This document shows positions 1-10,262 of a stretch of 64,000 bases of DNA, one piece after another. The notes beneath the pieces are model-generated. The model ran no database searches. It saw only the letters and a program-made list of their open reading frames with translations, and was not told the origin of the DNA. The number at the start of each line of letters is the position of its first letter. Position 1 is the stretch's first letter. Source of the DNA: Trichosphaerium sp. ATCC 40318 (taxonomy: Eukaryota; Discosea; Flabellinia; Trichosidae); assembly GCA_038496445.1 (NCBI GenBank), contig JALMLS010000064.1, positions 310,001 through 374,000 on the forward strand. Direction: 5' to 3'. Made by a program: the position numbers and the translations under genes.

Positions 1-365
1 TGAAAGATGCTTTTACTGTACCATCTTCACAGGCTGCAGTTGTCCACGAAACCTACAAAGAACATGTTAACGAACATTACAAAACATGTGTAAAAAAGAT
101 TGAGTGCCGTTTTGAGCAAAAAACTTACCTCGCCTCCTGGACCTAGTTCACTCGGATATTTTGTTTTATCTGCTCTAGGTATTTTAAATATACCACCAAA
201 AGCTTCAAGTGTATCACCTAGAACTTCTCTCATTCCTTGATAGTATTTTAGTTAACGTTAAATACACGTTTTGTTACGTTAGAACTGTCAAGTACCTCCA
301 GGGAACGGGCCAATAATATCAAACGTTGTTGGGAGCGATATAACAGAACCAGCACATTTTACAAC
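1..365. repeat. Direct repeat, copy A (pairs with 4412-4776)
   Basis: Bases 1-365 match 4412-4776 almost exactly; the differences seen are gagtgCcg/gagtgAcg and aacgTtg/aacgCtg. The repeat is the 5' coding region and introns of the secreted-protein gene. The match ends upstream of the TTGTAAAATGTGC sequence, just after the signal-peptide codons. It may extend further left beyond the window. Confidence 0.9.
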
Positions 366-401
366 CAAAAGTGCCAGCAAACACAAAAGTACACACTTCA
401 T
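1..401 (-). CDS. Secreted protein, 5' part (left copy, runs off window)
   Basis: Minus-strand gene starting at the ATG at 401-399 and leaving the window at base 1. The first exon starts MKCVLLCLLALLVVKCAG, a clear signal peptide, then a conserved-looking DIIGPFPGG motif. Splicing continues through a second exon (GMREVLGDTLEAFGG, then KYPSELGPGGE) and into a third (VSWTTAACEDGTV). Donors are GTACTTG and GTAAGT. The mature part looks extracellular, but I do not recognise the family. The retroelement poly(A) tract ends only about 18 bp upstream of the start codon, so the native promoter has probably been displaced by the insertion. A truncated copy of the same exons lies at 4356-4815. Confidence 0.6.
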
Positions 402-497
402 TGACGTGTTTTTTGCTGTTTTTTTTTTTTTTTTTATGAAAGTGGGTATTTGACGAGTCAAAGTTCCTCAGAGTCCTTAATTGGATCGCACGTAAGT

Positions 498-549
498 CAC
501 GGCGGCGGTAGCCGCCGTGTACCTTTCCCAAGGCGTGCAGAGCACGCCT
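498..549 (-). other. Two perfect stem-loops in the LINE 3' UTR
   Basis: Bases 498-506 pair perfectly with 511-519 (9 bp, 4-nt loop), and 531-538 pair with 542-549 (8 bp, 3-nt loop). Both stems are GC-rich in an AT-rich setting and lie between the RNase H stop and the poly(A) tract. Structured 3' UTRs are recognised by the RT in several LINE families; that role here is inference. Confidence 0.75.
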
Positions 550-638
550 CTTACATGGGGTTAGGTAGTCTGAGTCAACCCACTGTTTGTCCTTTCAGGT
601 AGGTCTAGACCTTCCCCAGAACGGTTTAAGTATTAGAT

Positions 639-2117
639 TTATGTGATAGGTGGTTCTGTAAACCTCCTATATATTTCATCCATTTCAGGGCATTCTACAT
701 ACTCACTCGTAAAATATTTCCACCAGTCTTCATGTTTAGTACACCTAGACTTGTATATCTCGTGTAAATTTCCCACCAATATTGTTTGCACTTCTCGTAG
801 AGTACGATATACCATTTTGTCTTTGAAACCTTGTTTTACCATATCTTCCCGAAGACCTTTAGGTATATATGCCTTAGCTCCAAGCTCTCTGACCACTTTT
901 GTGGGCGCATATTTCACTCTATAGTTAACAAGGTCATTGGCAGATGGCCAAAACCTTTTATAAACTACACCTGGCAAGTTATCATCTATGACTTTTTTAA
1001 TACGTTTTGCACTACGAATTCTAATGTGTTCATGTTCCACACAGTCTGCTAGTATGTGCATAGTAGTCTCTTCCGCTGGACAGAAAATACAAGTGCTATC
1101 AGAGTACTTTCTAGAATCAACCCCTTTCCACCCTTTGACAACACGGTCATGCATCATGCTTCTACTACACAATTTATTGTTTCTAGCTTTAAACAGCACC
1201 ATGTTGCTTTTAGACATAGAATAGTCTTCCTTACCACCATTAATGACAGAAAGCTCCATATCTGCCATATGCATTATAGGACGACGATTAACCAACTCTG
1301 TTGTAGCATTTTCTTTGTGTTTATTATCTATGTACTTACGTATATTACCCTCAACAAGCTTCATATCTTTATCATATATGGAGAAGTCCAACGGACCTGT
1401 AATAGGCTTCCCTTCAGGTACCATTTCATTACGACCCATATTAGCCAGTAAATCTGCTTTCTCATTACCTTCTAGCACCCATTCTAAATCCTCTCCAAAC
1501 ACTTCCTGTAACTTGTCCATTTCATTCTTCAAAGCTTCTAGTTTTTTAGGTCGTTTCTTATATGCTCTGAGTTTATTGTCGTAGTGACTAGGAACTTTAT
1601 GCCATGACACATCACCACCACTGTTGGCCCTAAGCAACATAACCTCTCTAAGTTCTTTAATAATAGCCGCATTGGGCGAGAAGGGACACACTTTATCAGC
1701 TGTAGCGACTTTAATGACATATGTAGAATCTGTAATTAGTCTGAGTTTATATTGCATGGGAACCACTTTAAGCGCTATAACCGCCGCTTCCAGTTCCGCT
1801 GCGTCAATGTCTTGTTTAGTTGTAGCTCGACACGCAACATTACTCCTATTTTCAAATCCGAAGTAAACACCTACTCCAGTGGAATTACCAGCAGCCATAC
1901 GTATTCTAGAACCGTCAGTCCATACACACACTGCATCTTCATGCCATGTCCACTCTTCCGCTTCAGATGATCTGTATACACAGGCATCTTCCCTGACAAT
2001 GGCTTGTCTAGTAAGTTCTTTACGAATGGCTTTATTGTCACCTTCCGTGACTATTTCAGCAATAGCGTTGTATGTACAAATACTCACGTCTTTACCAAAC
2101 CTCTGGCACAGTACTTC
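639..2117 (-). CDS. RNase H / CCHC ORF of LINE
   Basis: This minus-strand frame is open from 2117 to the stop at 639 and overlaps the end of the RT frame by about 34 nt in a different phase. It holds a ribonuclease H domain: VWTDGSRI (first Asp), ELEAAVIALK (Glu), LITDSTYVI (Asp) and a late NEKADLLANMG (Asp). Downstream is the motif CIFCPAEETTMHILADC, a CxxC...HxxxxC finger often found after RNase H in LINEs. There is no ATG near the start of the frame (only GTG and CTG). Expression would need frameshifting or reinitiation, or the two ORFs were once one and a 1-nt indel separated them. Confidence 0.82.
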   Translation of the reverse strand, partial: EVLCQRFGKDVSICTYNAIAEIVTEGDNKAIRKELTRQAIVREDACVYRSSEAEEWTWHEDAVCVWTDGSRIRMAAGNSTGVGVYFGFENRSNVACRATTKQDIDAAELEAAVIALKVVPMQYKLRLITDSTYVIKVATADKVCPFSPNAAIIKELREVMLLRANSGGDVSWHKVPSHYDNKLRAYKKRPKKLEALKNEMDKLQEVFGEDLEWVLEGNEKADLLANMGRNEMVPEGKPITGPLDFSIYDKDMKLVEGNIRKYIDNKHKENATTELVNRRPIMHMADMELSVINGGKEDYSMSKSNMVLFKARNNKLCSRSMMHDRVVKGWKGVDSRKYSDSTCIFCPAEETTMHILADCVEHEHIRIRSAKRIKKVIDDNLPGVVYKRFWPSANDLVNYRVKYAPTKVVRELGAKAYIPKGLREDMVKQGFKDKMVYRTLREVQTILVGNLHEIYKSRCTKHEDWWKYFTSEYVECPEMDEIYRRFTEPPIT

Positions 2118-4342
2118 TCATCAACTAGCCTACCATTACGTATGACAGAGACTCTACGCATATCCTGTTCTACCCCGAACATCTCCAACACCTCCCATTG
2201 TTGTTCTGTAAGGTTAGCCTCTATTTTATCTGATTCCACCGTATTCGCTATACAACTCATATTCATTCTTAACAACACTTTTTTATACATGGTGAGTCTA
2301 TCATCTGTAACTATAATTTTTGGATAGCTCCCATCCCTTTGATACGCAACTTCTTTAAGACCAGTCCGACCAATTTCAGGCAAGTAAACGTTGTCCTTTA
2401 ACCTTTGCATTGTAGTAACTTTAGCTAACGACCCTGTTGTAGCATTTAAGGCAAACTTGTAGGTGGTAGCCACTAATGCAACGTAATTAGCTAGCACAGG
2501 AGGCATAACTTCTTTACCATCCATATTGCGACATGCCCATAATTGACATTGTTTAGACCTACTAGTCATAGGCACAGAGTGAAACAGCATCGCCGCTACC
2601 TCATTTTTCATATTGAGAAGTATATCATCTGGAAACATATAAAAGTTCATATGATACTTAAGTGCTTCGTTTAAAACCCTATTGACGATAGCAACTTTAC
2701 AGTCAAACGGCACCGCTCTTGAACTAATAAGGTTAAGCCTTTTAATAAATAACGCTTTAGTAGCATTAATGTCACTTTTCCAGTTAAGCTCCAAATTGAT
2801 AAGAATGCCTAAATATTTGTACGATTTATTTTTTTCTACTGACGGGAATTTAATTACACTATCTCCTCGTTTAACAACTAGGTCTTCTACACTATCTTTA
2901 CCCATATATTTGGTTTTGCCTTTGTTAACTTTCCAACCATTGTAATCACAGAAGTCTAGAAAGTATCCCATAGCAGTAGACACTTGGTTTCTAGACTTAC
3001 CAATAAGTACTATGTCATCACAATATGCCAGCACTGATATAGAAATGGAGTTATTATTATCGAACTTGTATCCTGACACTTTGTTTGCAATATATTTAAT
3101 GATAGGATTGAGACAAAGAATAAACAACAACGGAGATAATATATCGCCTTGTTTAACACCATTAGTGACCATAAAAGGTTCTGACAGACCTTCAGCAGTG
3201 AGTATTCTGGCTGAGCATCCTTCATACAGCGCTTTAACCGCTGTTATCATTTCACGAGTGAAATTATAATACTTAAGTGTTTCAATAAGCGCCCAGTGCT
3301 CTACCGAATCAAAAGCTTTACTAATGTCAATGAAGAGTGCAGATAAGTCTTGTCCACTTTGACGACTATCTTCAATTATATTTGTCAGGGTAGTAACGTG
3401 TCCAACTGTGGACCTTTTCGGCCGAAACCCATTTTGTTCATTGGCCATAATACTGTTGCCCTCAGTGAACTTGAGGATACGATTATATAGCATACGAGTA
3501 TATATTTTATACTGTACTGCTAATAACGCTATCGGCCTATAATTAGTGGCAACTGTAGGAGTAGAACCAGCTTTGTGTATAAGGTATAAGTACGATTCTT
3601 TCCAGACTGAAGGAACGTATCCTTTGGTATAACATCCATTACATAACTTTAAGAATATTTCAAGATATTCCGTAGACATATTTTTGAACACTTCTGCTGG
3701 AATTCTATCGGAACCAGATTGTTTCCAACTTTTAGTTTGTGATACAGCGCTAGATAACTCACTCATGCTAAATTGTCCTTGTTTCATATTGACTTTAGAT
3801 GTATCTATTTTAGTCCGCAGCCAGTACGGATCTCTTGTTGGGGCAGTACAAGGTTTATTCAATATATTTTTCCATGCTGTAACAAATAAATTCATCTTGA
3901 TAACACTGTTAGAAGTCATTACACCTGTTTCTGGATCTCTAAGAGCACTAGTAATGACTGTGGCCTTACGTTGTAATAGATTATCGAAAAACACTTTAGG
4001 TTTATCATGAAATTTATTGATTAGCCTATCAACACATTCTTTTATCTTGTCTTTTTTGATTGTAGCTGCTCTAGCTGCTTGTCTGGTTCTAACGAACTTA
4101 AGAACAGCTTTAGTATATAAGATCATATATATGCTATTACCTTCTCTAGCTTCTTTCTCGAACAATTTCTCGTCATCCATAACTAACCCAGCACATTTAT
4201 TACGTATCTTCTTGGCTGAGGAAAAGTACTCTCTGACCTCTTCTTCTTTAAGAGTAATCGGATCTTTGATATTATTGAGTATCTTAAATATATTTCTTTT
4301 CCTTCTACGCCATTCACTAAGTACAGAGTCATTAAAGATATT
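2084..4342 (-). CDS. Reverse transcriptase ORF of LINE
   Basis: The open frame runs on the minus strand from just after a TAA at 4345-4343 to the TGA at 2086-2084; the first ATG is at 4180. RT motifs appear in order: the TNYRPIALL fingers region, FIDISKAFDSVEHW (motif A, catalytic Asp), a GVKQGDILSPLLF block (motif B), and LAYCDDIVLIG (motif C; YCDD in place of the commoner YADD/FADD, both catalytic Asp kept). Thumb and linker sequence follows. The frame is uninterrupted, so the RT may be functional or recently so. The upstream endonuclease region is missing. Confidence 0.92.
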   Translation of the reverse strand, partial: NIFNDSVLSEWRRRKRNIFKILNNIKDPITLKEEEVREYFSSAKKIRNKCAGLVMDDEKLFEKEAREGNSIYMILYTKAVLKFVRTRQAARAATIKKDKIKECVDRLINKFHDKPKVFFDNLLQRKATVITSALRDPETGVMTSNSVIKMNLFVTAWKNILNKPCTAPTRDPYWLRTKIDTSKVNMKQGQFSMSELSSAVSQTKSWKQSGSDRIPAEVFKNMSTEYLEIFLKLCNGCYTKGYVPSVWKESYLYLIHKAGSTPTVATNYRPIALLAVQYKIYTRMLYNRILKFTEGNSIMANEQNGFRPKRSTVGHVTTLTNIIEDSRQSGQDLSALFIDISKAFDSVEHWALIETLKYYNFTREMITAVKALYEGCSARILTAEGLSEPFMVTNGVKQGDILSPLLFILCLNPIIKYIANKVSGYKFDNNNSISISVLAYCDDIVLIGKSRNQVSTAMGYFLDFCDYNGWKVNKGKTKYMGKDSVEDLVVKRGDSVIKFPSVEKNKSYKYLGILINLELNWKSDINATKALFIKRLNLISSRAVPFDCKVAIVNRVLNEALKYHMNFYMFPDDILLNMKNEVAAMLFHSVPMTSRSKQCQLWACRNMDGKEVMPPVLANYVALVATTYKFALNATTGSLAKVTTMQRLKDNVYLPEIGRTGLKEVAYQRDGSYPKIIVTDDRLTMYKKVLLRMNMSCIANTVESDKIEANLTEQQWEVLEMFGVEQDMRRVSVIRNGRLVDEKYCARGLVKT

Positions 4343-4355
4343 TTACACTACCTTG

Positions 4356-4815
4356 CCACAAGAGAATAGCCCATCCGTATGGTCCTTGTAAAAAACTTTG
4401 CTCCCAATAGTTGAAAGATGCTTTTACTGTACCATCTTCACAGGCTGCAGTTGTCCACGAAACCTACAAAGAACATGTTAACGAACATTACAAAACATGT
4501 GTAAAAAAGATTGAGTGACGTTTTGAGCAAAAAACTTACCTCGCCTCCTGGACCTAGTTCACTCGGATATTTTGTTTTATCTGCTCTAGGTATTTTAAAT
4601 ATACCACCAAAAGCTTCAAGTGTATCACCTAGAACTTCTCTCATTCCTTGATAGTATTTTAGTTAACGTTAAATACACGTTTTGTTACGTTAGAACTGTC
4701 AAGTACCTCCAGGGAACGGGCCAATAATATCAAACGCTGTTGGGAGCGATATAACAGAACCAGCACATTTTACAACGAAACTACTATACACTGCTTTCCC
4801 TTCTCCATACTCCAT
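4356..4815 (-). pseudogene. Truncated copy of the secreted-protein gene (right copy)
   Basis: It carries the same exons as the gene at 1-401, including AGSVISLPT, DIIGPFPGG and the GMREVLGD exon, plus one further exon ending in QGPYGWAILLWQ that runs into the 5' end of the LINE. The signal-peptide codons are missing: the homology stops at TTGTAAAATGTGC and is fused to unrelated upstream sequence, giving an in-frame ATG at 4815-4813 (MEYGEGKAVYSSF) with no signal peptide. With neither a secretion signal nor a 3' end it is most likely a dead fragment. Confidence 0.65.
4412..4776. repeat. Direct repeat, copy B (pairs with 1-365)
   Basis: Near-identical to bases 1-365. The two copies flank the LINE and are in the same orientation, about 4.4 kb apart. 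Confidence 0.9.
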
Positions 4816-4907
4816 CTGTTGATAACCTGACACTAAATCGTAGGGCTTAATAACAAACAATAAGCCAACACAAGCCAACAAAAGTCAACAATCAATATTG
4901 TACATCA

Positions 4908-5907
4908 ATGTCGCGTGCACTCATATATGGAGGTTCTGGCCAACTTGGTCGCACTGTTGTAACTGCTTTTAAGAAAGGTGGTTGGAATGTCACGTCAGTC
5001 GACTTTGTCGAGTCCAAGGACGCTGATACTAGTATCATTCTCAAAGGCGACGCGAAATCTGATACCGCAAGCGTCTGTTCAAAATTAACGTCAATGGGCA
5101 ATAGTACGTGAAATCCACCAGTTATACGCTTACTTAAGACTAGAGCTCGACGTTGTGTGCAGCGTAGCTGGTGGGTTCGATATGGGCGCAATTGACGATA
5201 TTAACGTTTTTGACAGCTTAGACAAGATGTGGCGGTAGGTTACGCGTTGTTTTTCACTAGTATTAAGTTTTTGTAGCTTCAACGTCCAATCAACCGTTGC
5301 TGCTGGTCATGTATCATCAAAATTCTTGAAAGACGATGGATTGCTTGTTTTAACTGGTGCTGCAGCCGGCTGTGGACCAACAGGAGGTATGAACAAAAAA
5401 GTTTTTTTTAAGCGAAGAACTTGTCGTTTACCATTACTGTTTTAGCATTCATTGGGTATGGCGCCTCAAAGGCTGCTGTTCATCAAATTGTAGCATCACT
5501 CAGTAGCGCAGATGGAAAGCTTCCAAAAGGATCAACTGTCACAGGCACGTTTCGTGGACGACTTGATTCTTTTTAGCGCCTCGCCATACGCTTCGTCCCT
5601 AATCTGACTGGTAGCTATTTTACCTGTTATGCTTGATACTCCAAGTAACAGAAGTGCTATGCCTGACGCTGATTACTCAACATGGACTCCACTATCGGCA
5701 CTTGCGGAGGTAATTGTGTTAACTTTTTTTTTTTTTCACCTAAAATAAGACAAAGAAAAGTTGTAAGTTCATCAAAATTCTGTGGTTTAACATTATTTTC
5801 TTCTTTAGCAAATCGTATCTTGGTCAACAGGAGAACGTCCTGGAACTGGAGATTTGATGAAAGTCACCACTACAGGAGGAAAAACATCATGGACAAAAGA
5901 ACAATAA
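4908..5907 (+). CDS. QDPR: Dihydropteridine reductase (QDPR-like)
   Basis: This is a short-chain dehydrogenase that would recycle quinonoid dihydrobiopterin with NAD(P)H. Exon 1 starts [18 protein letters not shown], with the Rossmann glycine motif GGxGxLG. Later exons give [32 protein letters not shown] and the active-site motif [12 protein letters not shown] (YxxxK). The C-terminus is [18 protein letters not shown]...SWTKEQ, stop at 5905-5907. About six exons; intron 1 has a GTACGT donor. Length and motif order fit the family. The start is the first ATG and sits 90-odd bases from the divergent truncated fragment. Confidence 0.87.
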
Positions 5908-6947
5908 GGCATTTTTATGAAAATGTTGTAATTCGAATAAAAGCTGAGAATTATGACGTAATCTCTGTTTTATATTTACGGTAAAGTTTCCGTGTTTTAT
6001 TTTTTGAGGTCAGGCGCAACCAAGAGAATGTACAGAGATGCGTTCGCTTTGGAATACATAAACTGAGATCAGTACACACCAAATGAAAGACGACTTAGAA
6101 GAAAACTATTTACCGAAAACGTTTGATTTTCGAGGGTGAAGTAGGGGTATCAATAGGCTTTATCTCCGGAGTCAAAACAGAAAAAAAAAAAAGATGAGTA
6201 TCGAATTGGGAATGCAATCCATTCATGGCCTCCAGTCTTCGGAGGCCGGCGAATAAGGGACAAATATTTCGTCGATGTGTCCCAAGTGACTACACCCCGT
6301 GGCTCATCGGTGAAAAAAGGAAAACAAAGTGCTTAAAAGTAGGTGCGAACGCAAAAAACAAAAACTGTGGTTAAAAAAACACTAGTTTTCTACTTTTATG
6401 AAAAAAACTGGATACGTTGTTTGTGTCAGTAAAACGTGCTTTCAGAGCAATGTAATTAAAAGTGTAACAAAGTAAAACGATACTACGTTTTTTTCTAATT
6501 ACTTGTGGATGTAGATAATCACCACGGCTTTTTACGTGAATTGACCTTCATTTTTCACTAATAAAAAAGAAGGGGATATTGTATTCTCACATTAGGCTCT
6601 ACTAAAAAAGAAATACATGTCAAGTACCGAGACAGCTTAATTATATAGTGCTTAATGCATTGTGCGACTGCTTGATAGCAACGTGGATACGAGAGAATGG
6701 CACTCTCATGTTTTACGTATCCACACATCTGTCGTGGAACAAGTAGCAGATTTCACTGCGTTGCTTTTAATGTTAGAAAATAGTTGGAAAAGTTGAGCCA
6801 ACATTTTATGAGTCTATAATAACACTGCAGGCACAAGAGAGTTGTTTTTGAATACTTTAGCGTTCGTACCAGTAGCTACTTGCTTCTAACTTCCAGATAA
6901 AAGTGTGTGCCAGAAATTGAAAATAATGAAATTTCTGTCATGTAGAA
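5908..6947. other. Noncoding stretch with two consecutive stem-loops
   Basis: I see no supportable protein gene in this 1.04-kb stretch. A locally GC-richer segment holds two adjacent perfect hairpins: 6227-6233 with 6241-6247 (GGCCTCC/GGAGGCC), and 6257-6262 with 6278-6283 (GGGACA/TGTCCC). This could be a structured RNA, but no known class was recognised. Confidence 0.4.
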
Positions 6948-6974
6948 ATGCGTGTAAAATCAATTATTGATAAA

Positions 6975-8303
6975 ATGAGTATATCGTGGGAGCAGTTAGC
7001 TGATTTGGAGGAAGAAGAGGTAAACTATGACTCTGTAAAGGAGTCAAAGGTTGTACCATCAAAGAATGGGCCAGAGGATCTGTGGAAAGATCTTGTAGAC
7101 ATTGATTCGCCGCAATTCGACAAGATAAAGTACGTTTTGCCTCTAGTCTATCAAATCATTTATTGTATGTCTAGGACGTTCTTTAGATGCGTCAGGAACT
7201 TGAAGGAAGTATATATAGTCGATTTAGATTCCTATAAACGTGTAATTGGTCCAAAAACGGCAGAATTCCTCTATGGAAGTCTACCATCGCCTGGGTCATG
7301 TGTGGTAGTGACTAAATCGACGTATATTAAGCCAGTGTGTAAAAAATGCGGGTAATTGCTTAAACGCCTTTCAATGCTGAATTAACGATATTTTAGGCGT
7401 TTGTACACTAAAAAAATGATTTCTTCAAATCAACGGTTTTTTACCCTTAAAACCAACGCCCGACATGCACCTGCGGAGTATTGGGCTTTAGTGTCACATT
7501 TAACGACTCAACCAGATGTCCAAATACACATTGTGACGTTAGACACGGACGTACGAACCGACAATCCGAGAAAAAAAACTTTAACATCGATTTTTTTTTG
7601 ATGCCCTTTCTCACTTTTTTTTTAGCTGGGGTTGAAGATTAAGATGTCTCTTCAAGCTAAGGTCAGAAAGTCAAGGTTTATTAATCTTCAAGATGATAAA
7701 CCTTTGGCAAAATCTCAAGAGCGATCAGCACTTAAGGATTTACAAGCACGTGAACAATCACGACGTTTTTCGGAAGGCGAACAGTGTGATATTGAAGATC
7801 ATACATTTGACGTTGTGTTTAAAAGAGTTTGTTCATGGTTACATCAAAGAAGGGCTTCAAATAGCCTTCCAAAGACTGAAAAGAGTTTCTGTAATGCCAT
7901 AAAATCACAGTGCTCTATAAGGAAGATGAATAATGGAGAAGAACGTGTGTCTAGTTTAAGATCTTTTGGTATTTTCACACAGTGCCCTCAATGTGATAAA
8001 ATTGTTTATAAACTTGATGACAATACGATAGATAAAGCTAGGAATAATGACGCCTTATGTGACGATATTGATTGGTTACTGAAGCTAAATAATCCTCCTG
8101 ATAGTGTTGAAGCACTTGTGACTCAGTTGAATAGTCACAAGAGGTCCTATAGTATCGATCCTAGACTCATCTTAGAAAAACTAATGTCTTCTGAATGTAT
8201 CCAAGCCAACAAAGAGAAAACCGGCTCTCAATACTCTTATAGCCTTCATGACAAGAAGACTATATGTTACAACTGGGATGGCAATCTATGGAAGGATTTT
8301 TGA
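6975..8303 (+). CDS. Unrecognised protein, possible PIN/NYN-like domain
   Basis: I do not firmly recognise this gene. From ATG 6975 (an in-frame ATG also exists at 6948) the protein begins MSISWEQLADLEEEEVNYD. An intron at about 7128-7172 is a multiple of three and open, so it could be retained. Later exons give VYIVDLDSYKRVIG, then KPVCKKCGRLYTKK, then APAEYWALVSHLTTQ and IHIVTLDTDLGLKIK. The spacing of VDLDSY, the AxxxAL-like helix and IVTLDTDLG resembles PIN/NYN nucleases (Asp, then Ala-Asp/Glu helix, then DxD), but this is inference. The C-terminal ~220 residues include CPQCDKIVYKLDDNT, a lone CxxC. The stop is at 8301-8303. Confidence 0.55.
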
Positions 8304-8749
8304 GTAATAGTAGCACCTAATAAAACACATTTAACTCAAAGTTAGTTTAGTTGAAATAAATAGTCGAAGCACCAATAACCGCCAGAAATGTCAACGGATA
8401 ATTCTAACAAATCTCGAAGAACTAGTTCGTTACGCAACAGCAAGCAGTCTTGTAATAGTGTTCTTCCGGAATATAAACTACTTTCTGGAATTTAACAAGT
8501 ATCATTCATTGTTGGTCTTTGTCAGTTTTTGGTAAGTAGATTTTACTTTTTTACTCGCCTTTGCTTATTGGCGGTTTCATCAAAATATTTCAAGTTAGAA
8601 CACACTGTACGTTATCCACAAAACGACGTTTGGTAGCGAAAAACTTATCACGTGTTGATAACATCCAAGCAAAGATCCAGCCGCTAAGTGCGTAAAAAAA
8701 AGGTTAACATTGTCGTATTGAGGTGGAACGTTAAACGACAAAAAGCAAT

Positions 8750-10014
8750 ATGGATCCAACAAGCACCCCAGAAGAAAAAAAGAAGAATAAAACTGTTGAC
8801 TCTTTATGGCCATTTTTTGGTATTTATGGTCCCAGCGACCTCTAAGCGACCAAACCCGCACGTTGGTAGTATTTCTATGTGTGAAGCTACTGAGTACGTA
8901 ATTCAGCTATCCAACCATTCGTATTGTAACAAATAGTTTAACTCGCCTTAGAAACACGTTATCACTGCTACAGCTTCCAAATGAAATATTAGCGCATATT
9001 TTACGCCAAATAGAAACACCTCGGTTTTCTGCAGCTCAAAGTTGTTCTACTTTATCAGCGCTCATTCACAACGTTGTCGGGTATACCAGTATTAGAATAT
9101 CAGACTTAGAAGCAGCAAAAGCAATAAGCACGTGTCCAGGGATACTCAAAAACACAAAAGTTTCACTTTCTAAGGTTGAAGGAATAGTAACAACAGATAG
9201 TATAGTAAAACAACTTGCAGGCATTAGTTACCTTCACGTGACTGACGGAAGCTCTTTGACAGACAGAGGTGTTAAAGCGTTGTCAGGAGTTCGCAGTATT
9301 AGTATTAATCGTACATTGGTAACTGATGAAGGGATAAAGGCGCTAGGAGGTGTGCATACGATCTGTCTGTTCAACACTGCAGTTACAGATGAAGGCATTA
9401 AAGCGCTTTCAGGAGTTCATACAATTAACCTTGGACTTACATCTGTTGCAGATGAAGGCTTAAAAGCGCTGAAAGGTGTTCATGACATTAACATTTCTGA
9501 ATGCAACTTAGTGACAGATAAAGGTATTAAAGAGCTTGCTGGGGTTCATACTATTAACCTTGATGGTACTTCTGTAACAGATAAAGGCATTAAAGCATTG
9601 GGTGGCGTTCACGTTATTTCTCTTAATTTCACTTCAGTTACTGATAAAGGGATCAAAGCGTTGAAAGGTGTTCATACCATTGAACTATGGCAAACCTATG
9701 TGACTGATGAAGGCATTAAATCGCTTGGTGGTGTTCATACGATAATGCTTTCTGGAACTTCAGTAACGGATGAAGGAATCAAAGCATTGAAAGGCGTTCA
9801 CACTGTTTATCTTGATCGTACTGCAGTCACTGATGACGGAGTAATAGCTTTGAAAGATGCTCATAGAATTAGCCTTAATAATACTTCTGTTACTGATGAC
9901 TGCATCAAAACACTTGCCAGAGTTCATACACTTTTCCTTTATGGTACTTCAGTGACACTTGAAGGAATGAAGGCATTCAAAGGTGTCAACATCCACAGTA
10001 GTGCTACTAAATAA
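8750..10014 (+). CDS. F-box-like / leucine-rich-repeat protein 1
   Basis: The second exon encodes LQLPNEILAHILRQIETPRF, an F-box-like opening, then AQSCSTLSALIHNVVGY and about ten 22-24-residue LRRs of the form VTDEGIKALxGVHTIxL, ending at 10014. The exon is preceded by a 45-nt intron (GTACGT...AATAG), whose phase joins it to an upstream exon ending MCEATD. The true start is uncertain: ATG 8750 (MDPTSTPEEKKKNKT) would need an additional 16-nt intron, and ATGs nearer 8829 or 8875 need none. The same N-terminal plan and repeats occur at 54549-56101 and 56562-60278. A role as a ubiquitin-ligase substrate adaptor is inferred from the F-box/LRR plan. The repeats resemble the TDxGLxxL repeats common in planctomycetes. 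Confidence 0.75.
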
Positions 10015-10262
10015 TGAGAATGAATTGAATCCTTGGTTTTGATTGTAGTTTGGGTTTGTAGCGGTTTGCATAATAAACAAAAGGACAAGTTCTATTTGTA
10101 CTGAAGATAACAATACGTTGTATGGTGGAGGTATTACTGAACAAGGTTTTTTTGTTCTTTTTAATTAAGTTTACATTACATTACATATCCATCATGATCA
10201 AAAAAAAAAAAAAAAGGATTGAGGTTGTTCTGCTCTCTTCTTATCGCTTTCTCTTTTCTAGT

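Larger units (their letters stand above)
419..4350 (-). mobile_element. Non-LTR (LINE-type) retrotransposon, 5' truncated
   Basis: The element reads on the minus strand: reverse transcriptase, then RNase H with a Cys/His motif, then a 3' UTR with two perfect hairpins, then a poly(A) tail (T run at 419-435). The order RT-RNase H-CCHC and the poly(A) end are typical of RNase H-bearing LINE clades. No AP-endonuclease domain or ORF1 is present: at about 4345-4352 the sequence passes directly into an exon of a host-like gene, so the element is 5' truncated. The domains are well kept over about 3.7 kb, which suggests a fairly recent insertion. Its left end lies next to an intact 5' gene copy and its right end next to a truncated one. 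Confidence 0.88.

Noticed and set aside
643..2327. Plus-strand ORFs across the LINE (60-130 codons)
   Set aside because: They are antisense shadows of the RT and RNase H frames and have no recognisable domain.
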